Made by a program: the position numbers and the translations under genes | The notes under the pieces: generated by a model | Database searches by the model: none | What the model saw: only the letters and a program-made list of their open reading frames with translations | What the model was told of the DNA's origin: nothing | Shown: piece after piece, positions 9,966 through 19,035 of the stretch | Layout of the letters: the number at the start of each line of letters is the position of its first letter | Numbering within the stretch: position 1 is the stretch's first letter | From: Collinsella sp. zg1085 | GTDB lineage: Bacteria; Actinomycetota; Coriobacteriia; Coriobacteriales; Coriobacteriaceae | DNA: 64,000 nt | Assembly: GCF_018889955.1 (NCBI RefSeq) | Contig: NZ_CP076545.1 | Span: 992,001-1,056,000, forward strand | Reading direction: 5' to 3'

Positions 9966-10163
9966 GTGTTTCCAAATCGAGTGAACAACAAGAATTTGAC
10001 TTGAAAGAGTCTAACATAGGAGTAAGTTTTACAAAAAATAAGAAATACTAAAGCGTATCTAACCTATGATTAACGTATCAGGCACATCAATTTTGCCTGC
10101 GTGCTTAGCTTGTTCTAAGAGAGATAAGAGCTTGTTCTCTTCCTGCAAGCGAGATATTTATCG

Positions 10164-10192
10164 TTGCCGGGCTATGCTGAGTTGGCTATAAT
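10164..10192 (+). promoter_or_regulatory. Sigma-70-type promoter of the tRNA-Arg gene
   Basis: TTGCCG (10164-10169) and a perfect TATAAT (10187-10192) are separated by 17 bases. The -10 box ends 14 bases before the mature tRNA. The rest of the 240-base gap back to the P-type ATPase gene shows no gene. Confidence 0.75.
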
Positions 10193-10206
10193 GCAGATTT
10201 GCATGT

Positions 10207-10283
10207 GCCCCGTTAGCTCAGTGGATTAGAGCGTCTGCCTCCGGAGCAGAAGGTCGTAGGTTCGAACCCTATACGGGGCACCA
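10207..10283 (+). tRNA. tRNA-Arg, anticodon CCG
   Basis: 77 bases including an encoded 3' CCA. The acceptor stem is GCCCCGT paired with ACGGGGC, the D-arm holds TTAGCTCAG, the anticodon stem TCTGC/GCAGA encloses CTCCGGA, and the T-arm contains GGTTCGAACCC. The anticodon CCG reads the Arg codon CGG. No terminator-like hairpin is evident before the aromatic operon starts. Confidence 0.97.
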
Positions 10284-10425
10284 GTTTTGATGCTTTGCTA
10301 CCCTTTTCCTACATACAACAACTTGGTTTGTGACCAACTGAATACATTTTCTAACATGCCCCTGCAAAATAGAGCGCTTGGGATAGACTAGGCTGCACGC
10401 AAAAATGAGTTTACGTGGAGGATGC

Positions 10426-11454
10426 ATGATTGCCATCTTAAAAAAGTCAGCACCTACTCAGGCTGTTGCTCACTTACGCCAGTGGATTGAACAAAAAGGA
10501 CTGGTTACACACTATAGTGAAGGCGAAAATGAGATTGTCATTGGTCTTGTTGGTGATACTACCAAAATAGACCCCTTCTTACTTGAATCAATGGACATTG
10601 TTGAGCGTGTTCAGCGCGTCTCTGAGCCTTTTAAGCAGGCAAATCGTAGCTTTCAGCCCCAAGATAGCGTTATTGACTGTGGGCACGGTGTTTTCATTGG
10701 CGGCGGGCAATTTCAAGTGATTGCAGGTCCTTGTTCAGTTGAAGGCGACAATCTCATACAGATTGCCCGTCGAGTAAAAGCAGCGGGTGCAACCATGTTG
10801 CGCGGTGGTGCGTACAAGCCACGTACCAGCCCTTACGCATATCAAGGCATGGGTGAGGCAGGGCTTAAGCTCTTGCGTGAGGCAGCCGATGAGCTTGATA
10901 TGCCTATCGTTACCGAAATTATGGATGTTCGCGATATTGAGCTCTTTGCAAACTATAAAATTGACGTGCTGCAGGTAGGAGCACGCAATGCGCAAAACTT
11001 TTCACTTCTAAAAGAGCTTGGCAAAACCAAAACACCTGTGCTGCTTAAACGAGGCTTGGCGGGACAAATTGATGAGCTGTTAATGGCTGCCGAATACATT
11101 ATGAGTGAAGGAAATCCTCATGTTATCTTGTGTGAACGTGGTATTCGCACCTACGAAACACGTACTCGCAATACCTTTGATGTAAATGCCATACCGGTTG
11201 TGCATCACCTATCTCATCTACCGATTGTCGCTGACCCAAGTCATGCAACGGGTTACACGCGCTATGTTGGACCGATTGCCCTTGCAGCCGTAGCAGCAGG
11301 CGCAGATGGTCTTGAAATTGAAGTTCATGATTGCCCCAGCAAAGCTTGGTCTGATGGTGCTCAGGCGCTCACACCTGATGCTTTTGACAAACTCATGGAG
11401 CAGATTCGTGCTATCCGAGCAATCACGCATGCTCAACCGGCGCAGATAAGCTAA
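10426..11454 (+). CDS. aroF: 3-deoxy-7-phosphoheptulonate (DAHP) synthase, type I-beta
   Basis: 342 residues from ATG at 10426. An upstream in-frame ATG at 10405 exists, but GGAGG lies at 10417-10421 and the family's N-terminus begins like MIAILK, so the later start is chosen. Residues 1-70 form the ferredoxin/ACT-like regulatory domain seen in Thermotoga-type enzymes, which confers feedback control by Tyr or Phe. The barrel follows with AGPCSVEG, GGAYKPRTSPY, GARNAQNF, LCERGIRTYE and DPSHATG. It condenses PEP and erythrose-4-phosphate, the first step of the shikimate pathway, and is the first gene of the operon. Confidence 0.95.
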   Translation: MIAILKKSAPTQAVAHLRQWIEQKGLVTHYSEGENEIVIGLVGDTTKIDPFLLESMDIVERVQRVSEPFKQANRSFQPQDSVIDCGHGVFIGGGQFQVIAGPCSVEGDNLIQIARRVKAAGATMLRGGAYKPRTSPYAYQGMGEAGLKLLREAADELDMPIVTEIMDVRDIELFANYKIDVLQVGARNAQNFSLLKELGKTKTPVLLKRGLAGQIDELLMAAEYIMSEGNPHVILCERGIRTYETRTRNTFDVNAIPVVHHLSHLPIVADPSHATGYTRYVGPIALAAVAAGADGLEIEVHDCPSKAWSDGAQALTPDAFDKLMEQIRAIRAITHAQPAQIS

Positions 11455-11458
11455 GCGT

Positions 11459-12397
11459 ATGCAAGACATTCCACATACAACACAGCTCATCATAGATTCT
11501 CCCAGCAATACTAACGCACAAGCGCAGCAGCACAAACGTGTTGATACACCGGTTATTGGTATTGTTGGTCTTGGTCTTATTGGGGGCAGTTTTGCAAGAG
11601 CTTATGCAGCTGCTGGCTGGACCGTGTATGCCGAAGACCCTCATCACGATACCTTTGCTGCTGCATCAATTGAAACGATTTCAGGAGAGCTGAGTACAAA
11701 CTGCATTGCACAGTGCGATTTGATTATTCTTGCCACGTATCCGCAAGCCTGTATAGACTGGCTGAATACCCACGCTCACGACATAGGAACACACCCTGTT
11801 GTTATTGACGCTGCGGGCACTAAACGCGAGCTCTGTACCTATGCCTTTGAACTTGCCAGCCGCGTTGGGTTTAGCTTTTGTGGGGCGCATCCCATGGCAG
11901 GCAAAGAAAACTCTGGTTTTGCACACGCGCGCGCAGACTTATTTCAGGGTGCCCCTATGGTTTTAGTGCCTCCTGCTCTTCCTGATATTGAGCGGCTGAA
12001 CCTGCTCGACCGTATTCATCAGCTACTCAAGCCGGCAGGCTTTGCACAGTTCTCAGTTACTACACCCGAGAAGCACGATCGCATAATTGCCTTTACCAGC
12101 CAACTTGCGCATGTAGTTTCAAATGCCTATGTAAAAAGTCCAACCGCAGCGCACCATCATGGCTTTTCAGCAGGTAGCTACAAAGACCTTACACGAGTAG
12201 CACATCTCAATCCTACTATGTGGTCTGAGCTTATGATGACAAACCGTGATGATCTTTTAGAAGAACTTGATGTTTTAATTGCCTCTTTACGTGCCTACCG
12301 AGATGCGCTCGACTCGCAAGATGTTTCTGCGCTTTATGCCCTGCTTGCTGAAGGTGACACGCGCAAACGCGCGCTAGATGGCTCTAAAACCAGCTGA
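11459..12397 (+). CDS. tyrA: Prephenate dehydrogenase
   Basis: 312 residues. The NAD-binding fold starts at about residue 33 with GLGLIGGSFA, and the substrate-binding HPMAGKENSGF lies near 143. It oxidatively decarboxylates prephenate to 4-hydroxyphenylpyruvate for tyrosine. There is no chorismate mutase or C-terminal ACT domain, so it depends on the mutase fused in PheA. The first 30 residues are polar and not conserved-looking. No strong ribosome site is visible; only four bases separate it from the DAHP synthase stop, which suggests translational coupling. Confidence 0.92.
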   Translation: MQDIPHTTQLIIDSPSNTNAQAQQHKRVDTPVIGIVGLGLIGGSFARAYAAAGWTVYAEDPHHDTFAAASIETISGELSTNCIAQCDLIILATYPQACIDWLNTHAHDIGTHPVVIDAAGTKRELCTYAFELASRVGFSFCGAHPMAGKENSGFAHARADLFQGAPMVLVPPALPDIERLNLLDRIHQLLKPAGFAQFSVTTPEKHDRIIAFTSQLAHVVSNAYVKSPTAAHHHGFSAGSYKDLTRVAHLNPTMWSELMMTNRDDLLEELDVLIASLRAYRDALDSQDVSALYALLAEGDTRKRALDGSKTS

Positions 12398-12419
12398 ACT
12401 TCATCGTAAAGGAATAGCT

Positions 12420-13526
12420 ATGCAACATATTTCTATCTCAGCGAAAAGTCAAAGCTACGATGTCGTATTAGGTGCCCAAATTCTCTCAAAACTCGGAACA
12501 ATAGCAGCGCCTGTTGTTTCAGGACGACGTGCCCTCATTGTCTCTGACAACCACGTCTGGCCGCTCTATGGTGAGACCTGTACCACATCACTTGAAGAGG
12601 CTGGGTTTTGCGTACATTCATTTGTGGTACATGCCGGAGAAGAGTCTAAGCGTTTTTCTGTTCTTACGGATTTACTTGAATATGCTGCCTCTATTCCCCT
12701 TACCCGCGATGATGTTATTTGTGCACTTGGCGGAGGTGTTGTTGGCGACCTTACCGGCTATGCAGCGGCAAGTTATATGCGAGGCTGCGCCTATATTCAA
12801 ATTCCTACCTCACTGCTTGCCATGGTAGATTCATCAGTGGGCGGAAAAACCGCGGTAAACCTTGAACATGGTAAAAATCTTGCAGGGGCTTTTTGGCAAC
12901 CACGTGCAGTACTTGCCAGTATTGATTGCTTGGACACCATCGATACAAGCCTTCTTATAGATAGTCTTGGTGAGGTCATAAAATACGGTGTTTTGGCCGA
13001 CCCTGAGCTGTTTTGCCTACTAGAGAACATGCCTCCCATACAGACACCTCTTGACTACGCGCGGTTTGAAAACATTATCGCTACCTGTATTGCCATCAAG
13101 CGCGATATAGTTGAAGCTGATGAGCTTGAGCATGGTCTGCGACAAACACTCAACCTTGGTCACACTATTGGACACGCAGTTGAAGCTGCCACAGATTTTA
13201 CACTCGGCCATGGAAGCTGTGTAGCACTGGGTATGTGCATTGTTGCTCGAGCCTCAGCAGCACAAGGTCTTTGCCCACATGCAGTGGCTCAACGTATTGA
13301 GGCCGTTTGTGCTCAGCATGGACTCCCAACCGCAACCACACTTGAGCCAGATATGCTTGCAAAACTTGCCGCTTCAGACAAAAAGCGACATGACGCTCAC
13401 CTCAATATGATTGTGATTGAAGAGATTGGTAAGGTTCACATCAAAGCGATAGCCCTCAGCGAACTTACCAGCTTCATTGCATCAGGTTACACGCCCTATG
13501 AGTATGCAAACACGTACAGCATATAG
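12420..13526 (+). CDS. aroB: 3-dehydroquinate synthase (catalytic copy)
   Basis: 368 residues from ATG at 12420, which has AAAGG seven bases upstream; an ATG at 12378 would overlap tyrA and lacks a ribosome site. All key motifs are present: GGGVVGDLTGY, PTSLLAMVDSSVGGKTA, the Glu ligand in GEVIKYG, and the zinc histidines in NLGHTIGHA and LGHGSC. It converts DAHP to 3-dehydroquinate with NAD and a divalent metal. A second, degenerate AroB-like gene lies at 25467-26573, so this copy must carry the activity. Confidence 0.96.
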   Translation: MQHISISAKSQSYDVVLGAQILSKLGTIAAPVVSGRRALIVSDNHVWPLYGETCTTSLEEAGFCVHSFVVHAGEESKRFSVLTDLLEYAASIPLTRDDVICALGGGVVGDLTGYAAASYMRGCAYIQIPTSLLAMVDSSVGGKTAVNLEHGKNLAGAFWQPRAVLASIDCLDTIDTSLLIDSLGEVIKYGVLADPELFCLLENMPPIQTPLDYARFENIIATCIAIKRDIVEADELEHGLRQTLNLGHTIGHAVEAATDFTLGHGSCVALGMCIVARASAAQGLCPHAVAQRIEAVCAQHGLPTATTLEPDMLAKLAASDKKRHDAHLNMIVIEEIGKVHIKAIALSELTSFIASGYTPYEYANTYSI

Positions 13527-13612
13527 GCATTTCCTGGCTCGAACACACCACCATATCTGTCTCATGAGCGGCGCGTATACTGATGAGAATTCTTACATAA
13601 GGGAGTAAATAT

Positions 13613-14920
13613 ATGATTGCTACCATCACACCTCAAAAGCTCCACGGAAGCATCGACGCTATTGCATCTAAATCAGTTGCACACCGCATGATTATTGCTG
13701 CAGCTCTCGCAAACGGTGATACGCATATTAGCTGTAATACCAGCTGTGAAGACATAGAGGCAACCATTGGCTGTCTAACATCTCTCGGCGCGCGCATTAC
13801 CCCCTGTGCCGACGGTTATGATATACACCCGCTCCCTAAAAGCACCGCCTACGGCCTGCTTAAGGCTCTTGCAGGGGCAACGCTTGATTGTGGTGAATCA
13901 GGTTCAACCTTGAGATTTTTACTACCAGTTGTAGCAGCGCTTGGCGGCGATGCACACTTTGTAGGACGAGGACGTCTCGTCAAGCGTCCCTTACGCCCGC
14001 TCTCTGATGAGATGATTGCTAAGGGTTGTTCTCTCAGTCAAACCGACGGACTCCCACTCACCTTGAACGGACGCTTGCAACCCGGTGAATATAGTCTGCC
14101 AGGAAACATTAGCTCACAGTTTATATCGGGTTTGCTCATGGCATTTCCACTCATGGACGGAGAAAGCTCGATACTCGTGCGCGGCACCCTTGAAAGCGCT
14201 CCGTATGTAGCACTCACCGCGCAAGTACTTCAATGCTTTGGTGTCACGGTAGTCGCTGAACCGAGCGAAGAAACAGTGGCACCCGAGCTCAAGCTGAGCA
14301 CACAAGGCAACTATCGAACCTGCAAGACCTGCACGGTTGAGGGAGACTGGTCTAATGCTGCCTTCTGGCTTTGCGCCGGTGCTCTTGGCTCTTCCACTAT
14401 CACGGTTTCAGGCCTGTCACATAGCTCAGCTCAAGGTGATCGCGCTATTCTTGCTATTCTTTCACGTTTTGGGGCTAAAGTTGGTCGTGTGGGTACATCA
14501 GCCTCAGTGAGACCCGATAAGCTTATAGGCTTTGACTACGATGCGCATGATACCCCCGATTTAGTGCCTATTATTGCTGCAGTTGCTAGTTTGGCACAGG
14601 GAAGCTCCCGCATTACCAACTGCGCACGGCTGCGCATTAAAGAGTCTGATCGCTTAAAAACGGTATGTCAGACTCTTCAGCAACTTGGTGCACATATTGA
14701 GATTCGCGGCGATGACCTGCTCATTGAGGGAGTTGATGAGCTAACAGGTGGTGATGTTGATGCTGCCGGAGATCATCGCATTGCCATGATGGCAGCTATT
14801 GCCGCCTCACGCGCCAACAATCCTGTGCGTATCCACGGTGCAGAAGCGGTTGCAAAGTCATATCCAAACTTCTTTGACCACTATCGCGCCTTGCGTGGTG
14901 TGGTTGAGCTGAGCGAATAG
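13613..14920 (+). CDS. aroA: 3-phosphoshikimate 1-carboxyvinyltransferase (EPSP synthase)
   Basis: 435 residues with a two-domain inverse alpha/beta fold. Motifs are SKSVAHRM near residue 18, the PEP-site CGESGSTLRFLLP near 93 in place of the E. coli-type GNAGTAMRP, KRPLRPL near 123 and KESDRL near 345. The GESGSTLRF form is common in Firmicutes and Coriobacteriia. It adds the enolpyruvyl group to shikimate-3-phosphate. An 86-base gap separates it from aroB, the largest in this operon. ATG is preceded by GGGAG. Confidence 0.95.
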   Translation: MIATITPQKLHGSIDAIASKSVAHRMIIAAALANGDTHISCNTSCEDIEATIGCLTSLGARITPCADGYDIHPLPKSTAYGLLKALAGATLDCGESGSTLRFLLPVVAALGGDAHFVGRGRLVKRPLRPLSDEMIAKGCSLSQTDGLPLTLNGRLQPGEYSLPGNISSQFISGLLMAFPLMDGESSILVRGTLESAPYVALTAQVLQCFGVTVVAEPSEETVAPELKLSTQGNYRTCKTCTVEGDWSNAAFWLCAGALGSSTITVSGLSHSSAQGDRAILAILSRFGAKVGRVGTSASVRPDKLIGFDYDAHDTPDLVPIIAAVASLAQGSSRITNCARLRIKESDRLKTVCQTLQQLGAHIEIRGDDLLIEGVDELTGGDVDAAGDHRIAMMAAIAASRANNPVRIHGAEAVAKSYPNFFDHYRALRGVVELSE

Positions 14921-14931
14921 AGGCTGATAGC

Positions 14932-16089
14932 ATGTCGTCGTTTATTGGCTCTGCAATAAAACTCAGCATCTTTGGGCAATCACACTCCCCTGCCATTGGC
15001 TGTGTGCTTGATGGTGTGCCTGCAGGTTATGAGCTTGACATGGAGCAGCTTCAGACATTTTGCAGTCGCCGAGCACCTGGTCACACGGATATTTCAACCC
15101 CACGCACCGAGGCGGATACACTTACCGTTCTTGGTGGCATTGCTGATGGTCATAGTTGTGGCGCACCCATTGCCATACAGATTGCTAATACCAACACCCT
15201 CTCGCGTGACTACAGTGAGCTCCGGCGTCATCCTCGCCCAGGGCACGCCGATTGGGTCTCTTATGTCAAATATAAAAACTGGCATGACATAGCAGGAAGC
15301 GGTCACTTTTCTGGTCGTTTAACTGCTCCTTTGTGTGCAGCGGGAGGTATTGCTCTTCAAATACTACAGCGTAATGGCATACACATTCAAAGCCATGTTG
15401 CGCAGATTGGTCCGAAGGATTTACATATTATTGATGACCCGCTGACCAATATTTCAGACCCATCATGCTTTGCTAAGCCGCCTAGCACTCAAGCGCAACA
15501 GCTTTTGGCAAACGAGCTTAGCTATGGACTTGCTATGCTCTCTTCTTCTATTGCAGCAAAAGCACAGCAAACAATACGCGAGGTTGCTGATGAGCTCGAT
15601 TCAATAGGCGGTATTATTGAGACCGTTGCTTGGGGAATCCCCGTTGGCATTGGTGAGCCCATGTTTTCTGGTATCGAAAACGTCATTGCTCAGTTTGCAT
15701 TTGGAGTACCCGCTGTTAAAGGCGTAGAATTTGGTGCGGGTTTTGCAGCCGCAGAAATGCTGGGCAGCGAGCATAATGACCCCTATGACCTTGTTAATAA
15801 TGCTGTTTCTCCTATTTCAAACCATGCAGGTGGCATACTGGGTGGCATAAGCACCGGTGCCCCCCTTATCTGGCGCGCTGCTATCAAACCAACATCTTCG
15901 ATTGGCCTACGTCAGCACACGGTTGATTTGGCTACCCAAACGACATCCTCACTCGTGGTGCATGGTCGCCATGACCCTTGTATCGTACCGAGAGCCGTAC
16001 CAGTTATGGAAGCGGTTACTGCACTTTCCTTGCTTGACCTTATGCTCCAGGCAGGAGCGCTTACTCCACCCACCGCTCGTTCGTTATAA
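14932..16089 (+). CDS. aroC: Chorismate synthase
   Basis: 385 residues. Motifs include FGQSHSPAIGCVLDGVPAG, RRAPGHTDISTPRTEAD and GSGHFSGRLTAP, and the C-terminal half has NHAGGILGGISTGAP, the flavin-binding hallmark of the family. It eliminates phosphate from EPSP to make chorismate using reduced FMN. It starts 11 bases after aroA with GAGG upstream. Confidence 0.96.
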   Translation: MSSFIGSAIKLSIFGQSHSPAIGCVLDGVPAGYELDMEQLQTFCSRRAPGHTDISTPRTEADTLTVLGGIADGHSCGAPIAIQIANTNTLSRDYSELRRHPRPGHADWVSYVKYKNWHDIAGSGHFSGRLTAPLCAAGGIALQILQRNGIHIQSHVAQIGPKDLHIIDDPLTNISDPSCFAKPPSTQAQQLLANELSYGLAMLSSSIAAKAQQTIREVADELDSIGGIIETVAWGIPVGIGEPMFSGIENVIAQFAFGVPAVKGVEFGAGFAAAEMLGSEHNDPYDLVNNAVSPISNHAGGILGGISTGAPLIWRAAIKPTSSIGLRQHTVDLATQTTSSLVVHGRHDPCIVPRAVPVMEAVTALSLLDLMLQAGALTPPTARSL

Positions 16090-16112
16090 TTTGTAACCCC
16101 TAAAGGATAACT

Positions 16113-17267
16113 ATGGCAAATCTTGTACAAGCTCGTCAGCGCATAAATGAGATAGACGATGAAATATTGGCACTTATGCATGAGCGCCTCGATGTCGCAA
16201 GCCAAGTTGCAGCGGCAAAGCTCGAACAACATAAGGCTATCTTTGACCCCGCGCGTGAACGTGAAGAACTCCTGCGCTTAGCGCGCGCGAGTGACCCCAA
16301 CCGCACTGCCTATACCGTCTCGCTCTTTCGCTTGCTCATGAGCATGAATAAAGCAGAGCAAGCACAACTGATGGCTCAGCATAAACCCCAACAAACACCG
16401 CGAAGCGAACAAGTTGCACAAGCGCTTAAAACCTATGACACACCCTTTCCTTCAATGATTCGTGTTGTATGTCAAGGAACTGAAGGTTCTAATAGCCAGC
16501 GTGCTGCCGAACGTTTGGTGCATCTGCCGCAGCTCAGCTTTGAAAAAAGCTTTGAGGCAGTTTGTGAGGCGGTACACGAAGGCAAAGCTGAGCTTGGTAT
16601 TTTGCCTATTGAAAACTCAACGGCTGGCTCGGTAACTGCAGTCTATGACCTCTTAACACGCTTTAACTTTTCTATTGTGCGAAGTCTCCGCATGCGCATT
16701 GACCATGCTCTACTTGCTCATCCCGGCACAAAACTTGAAGATATTCGTACTGTTTACAGTCATCCACAAGCACTTGCGCAGTGTGCACGCTTTCTTGCTA
16801 AGCACTCCATTCAAGCACTTACTGCTGAGAATACCGCCATGGCCGCTGAGCGCGTAGCACACGATGCGCGACGAGACATTGCAGCGGTGGCCTCGGCAAG
16901 CTGTGCTGAGTTATACGGTTTAGAGGCAGTTGCAACTGAAATTCAAGATGCCCCTGGCAATTACACCCGCTTTGTTGCTATAAGCGATACTGCTCAAATT
17001 TATCCGGGCGCGCATCGTAGTTCTCTTATGGTGGTTTTACGTCATGAACCAGGGGCGCTCTATCGTGTGCTTGAGCGTTTGTATGCGCTTGACATTAATC
17101 TGGTCAAACTTGAGAGCCGTCCCATTCCTGGACATGATTTTGAGTTTGCATTTTACTTTGACCTCGAGTGTCCAGCTCCTTCCTCGGCGCTGAATCGTCT
17201 GCTTGACAGCCTTGATGATGTCTGTTCATATGTTCATTACCTCGGCAGCTATCGCGAGGTGGTTTAA
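16113..17267 (+). CDS. pheA: Bifunctional chorismate mutase / prephenate dehydratase (P-protein)
   Basis: 384 residues. Residues 1-90 are an AroQ-type chorismate mutase (RINEIDDEILALMHERL). Residues 109-290 are prephenate dehydratase (GTEGSNSQRAAE, PIENSTAGSV, with the catalytic Thr-Arg-Phe in NYTRFVAIS). The last 85 residues form an ACT domain with the Phe-binding GALYRVLE and ESRP motifs, so allosteric inhibition by phenylalanine is expected. It supplies the mutase activity for both Phe and Tyr. Its stop overlaps the start of the next gene as TAATG. Confidence 0.95.
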   Translation: MANLVQARQRINEIDDEILALMHERLDVASQVAAAKLEQHKAIFDPAREREELLRLARASDPNRTAYTVSLFRLLMSMNKAEQAQLMAQHKPQQTPRSEQVAQALKTYDTPFPSMIRVVCQGTEGSNSQRAAERLVHLPQLSFEKSFEAVCEAVHEGKAELGILPIENSTAGSVTAVYDLLTRFNFSIVRSLRMRIDHALLAHPGTKLEDIRTVYSHPQALAQCARFLAKHSIQALTAENTAMAAERVAHDARRDIAAVASASCAELYGLEAVATEIQDAPGNYTRFVAISDTAQIYPGAHRSSLMVVLRHEPGALYRVLERLYALDINLVKLESRPIPGHDFEFAFYFDLECPAPSSALNRLLDSLDDVCSYVHYLGSYREVV

Positions 17268-18553
17268 TGGCTGAACATGCAAATCGCTACGGGCTCCTAG
17301 GCCGAACCATCCCCCATAGCTTTTCTCCTCGCATTTACCCGCTCCTAGGACTTGAGTCGTATGAACTCTTTGAGCGTGAACCCGAAGAGCTACTACAGTT
17401 TTTGCACGAGCAAAACTGGTCTGGTATCAATGTAACCATTCCATATAAGCAAGCCGTTATGCCCTATCTTGATGAAATAGACCCTCTTGCTGCACGCTTG
17501 GGCAATGTCAACACGATTGTCCGCACGCCGGAGCGGCGCTTACATGGTTACAACACCGATTATCATGGCTTTTATGCACTATGCATGGAGCTGCCACATT
17601 CACTTGATAAAAAACCCTGCCTCATATTAGGTACCGGTGGCGCTGCAAAAACAGCAGCTTGCGTGTTAGAGGACAGGGGTCATACCGTCTATTTTGCAAG
17701 TAGAAACCCTCGTGCAGGCTCCTCTTCGCACCTAAGCTATGATGAGCTAGCAAGCTCTTCAATTCCTTTTGCGCTCCTTGTTAATGCAACACCGGTGGGA
17801 ACCTATCCTCACTGTCCAAAAGCTCCCTTAACGCTTGATGCACTTCCTCATCTTGAAACAGTCATTGACCTTATCTATAACCCTTCCCGGACCGCACTTC
17901 TCATGGACGCTGAACGCCGTGGTATAGCTGCACTCAATGGTCTTCGTATGTTGGTGGTTCAGGCAGCAAAGGCATATGAACTGTATACGGGCAAGACCGT
18001 ATCATCAGGCTGTATTGACCGGATAATACAGCAGCTAGATTTTGAGACAAAAAATATTGTGCTCATAGGTATGCCTGGCTCTGGTAAGACAACGGTTGGA
18101 AAAGAACTAGCACGCCTGCTTGGTCGCACGCACATTGATATGGATGATGCGTATACCAAGGCATATAAACTCAGTCCGCAAGATGCTATCAAACAGCTTG
18201 GCGAGCAAGTTTTTCGAACACAAGAGTCTCAGCTCCTTCAACAAATTGCTGCACGCTCAGAACAAGTTATTTCTTGCGGGGGCGGGGTTGTTGAACTTGA
18301 CATAAACTACCAGTATCTTCATCAACATAGCACGATTGTTATGCTTGATCGCCCATTGGAAGAGCTTGAAACCTGCAACCGTCCCCTCAGCGCTCGCTAT
18401 GGCGTAGAAGCACTTGCACAAAAACGCATGCATCGCTATCGCATGTGGTCTGATGTTTGTATTTCCTCGCAAGAAAGCGTTGTAGCAACAGCAAAAGCAA
18501 TCAACGATGCACTTATTCATACACACAACACGTGCTCACATACGAAGGAGTAA
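17267..18553 (+). CDS. aroE-aroK: Fused shikimate dehydrogenase - shikimate kinase
   Basis: 428 residues in one frame. Residues 1-260 are AroE: the shikimate-binding SFSP near 18, the catalytic-Lys motif NVTIPYKQ near 55, NTDYHGF near 95, GTGGAAKTA near 123 and NATPVGTYP. Residues 265-428 are AroK: Walker A GMPGSGKTT at 268, DMDDAY, GEQVFRTQE, CGGGVV and the lid NRPLSA. It should reduce dehydroshikimate and phosphorylate shikimate in one polypeptide. A stand-alone kinase also exists at 26570-27121, so this organism has two shikimate kinases. All the core catalytic motifs of both domains look intact. Confidence 0.95.
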   Translation: MAEHANRYGLLGRTIPHSFSPRIYPLLGLESYELFEREPEELLQFLHEQNWSGINVTIPYKQAVMPYLDEIDPLAARLGNVNTIVRTPERRLHGYNTDYHGFYALCMELPHSLDKKPCLILGTGGAAKTAACVLEDRGHTVYFASRNPRAGSSSHLSYDELASSSIPFALLVNATPVGTYPHCPKAPLTLDALPHLETVIDLIYNPSRTALLMDAERRGIAALNGLRMLVVQAAKAYELYTGKTVSSGCIDRIIQQLDFETKNIVLIGMPGSGKTTVGKELARLLGRTHIDMDDAYTKAYKLSPQDAIKQLGEQVFRTQESQLLQQIAARSEQVISCGGGVVELDINYQYLHQHSTIVMLDRPLEELETCNRPLSARYGVEALAQKRMHRYRMWSDVCISSQESVVATAKAINDALIHTHNTCSHTKE

Positions 18554-18556
18554 CCC

Positions 18557-19000
18557 ATGAAGGTACTCATACTCAACGGCCCCAATATCAATATGCTCGG
18601 CACCCGCGAGCCAAACATGTATGGACATAACAGCTACGAGGATTTGGTAAAGCTATGCCAAAACGCGGCCGAAGAGCTGGGCTTTACTGAGCTTAGCTGT
18701 ATACAAACAAACCATGAGGGCGCTCTCGTTGATGCCATTCAAGAGGCATACGGAAGCGTTGATGGCATTATTATCAACCCTGCTGCCTATACACACACAA
18801 GCATTGCCATCCTCGATGCGCTCAAGGCCGTTGATATTCCCGCAGTTGAGGTTCATATTAGCGATGTTTCTTCTCGCGAAGCATTTCGGCAGGTATCCTA
18901 CGCAGGCATGGCATGTTTTGCACATGTAATTGGCGAGGGAATACAAGGGTATGTTCATGCGCTCAAGCTTTTGAAAGAGCGGCTCGCACAAAACTCATAA
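18557..19000 (+). CDS. aroQ: 3-dehydroquinate dehydratase, type II
   Basis: 147 residues, normal length for the dodecameric type II enzyme. Motifs are NGPNINMLGTREPNMYG with the catalytic Tyr, NPAAYTHTS, and the catalytic His in EVHISD. It dehydrates 3-dehydroquinate to 3-dehydroshikimate. It starts three bases after the aroE-aroK stop with AAGGAG covering that stop, and it is the last gene of the aromatic operon. It converges on recN, with 35 bases between the stops and no clear terminator. Confidence 0.96.
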   Translation: MKVLILNGPNINMLGTREPNMYGHNSYEDLVKLCQNAAEELGFTELSCIQTNHEGALVDAIQEAYGSVDGIIINPAAYTHTSIAILDALKAVDIPAVEVHISDVSSREAFRQVSYAGMACFAHVIGEGIQGYVHALKLLKERLAQNS

Positions 19001-19035
19001 GCACTGTCTATAGCTATTCTTGTACGCTACAACAA

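Noticed and set aside
10207-10283. tRNA-Arg as an integration site of a mobile island
   Set aside because: The following genes are a core aromatic operon, and no integrase or repeated tRNA end is seen.
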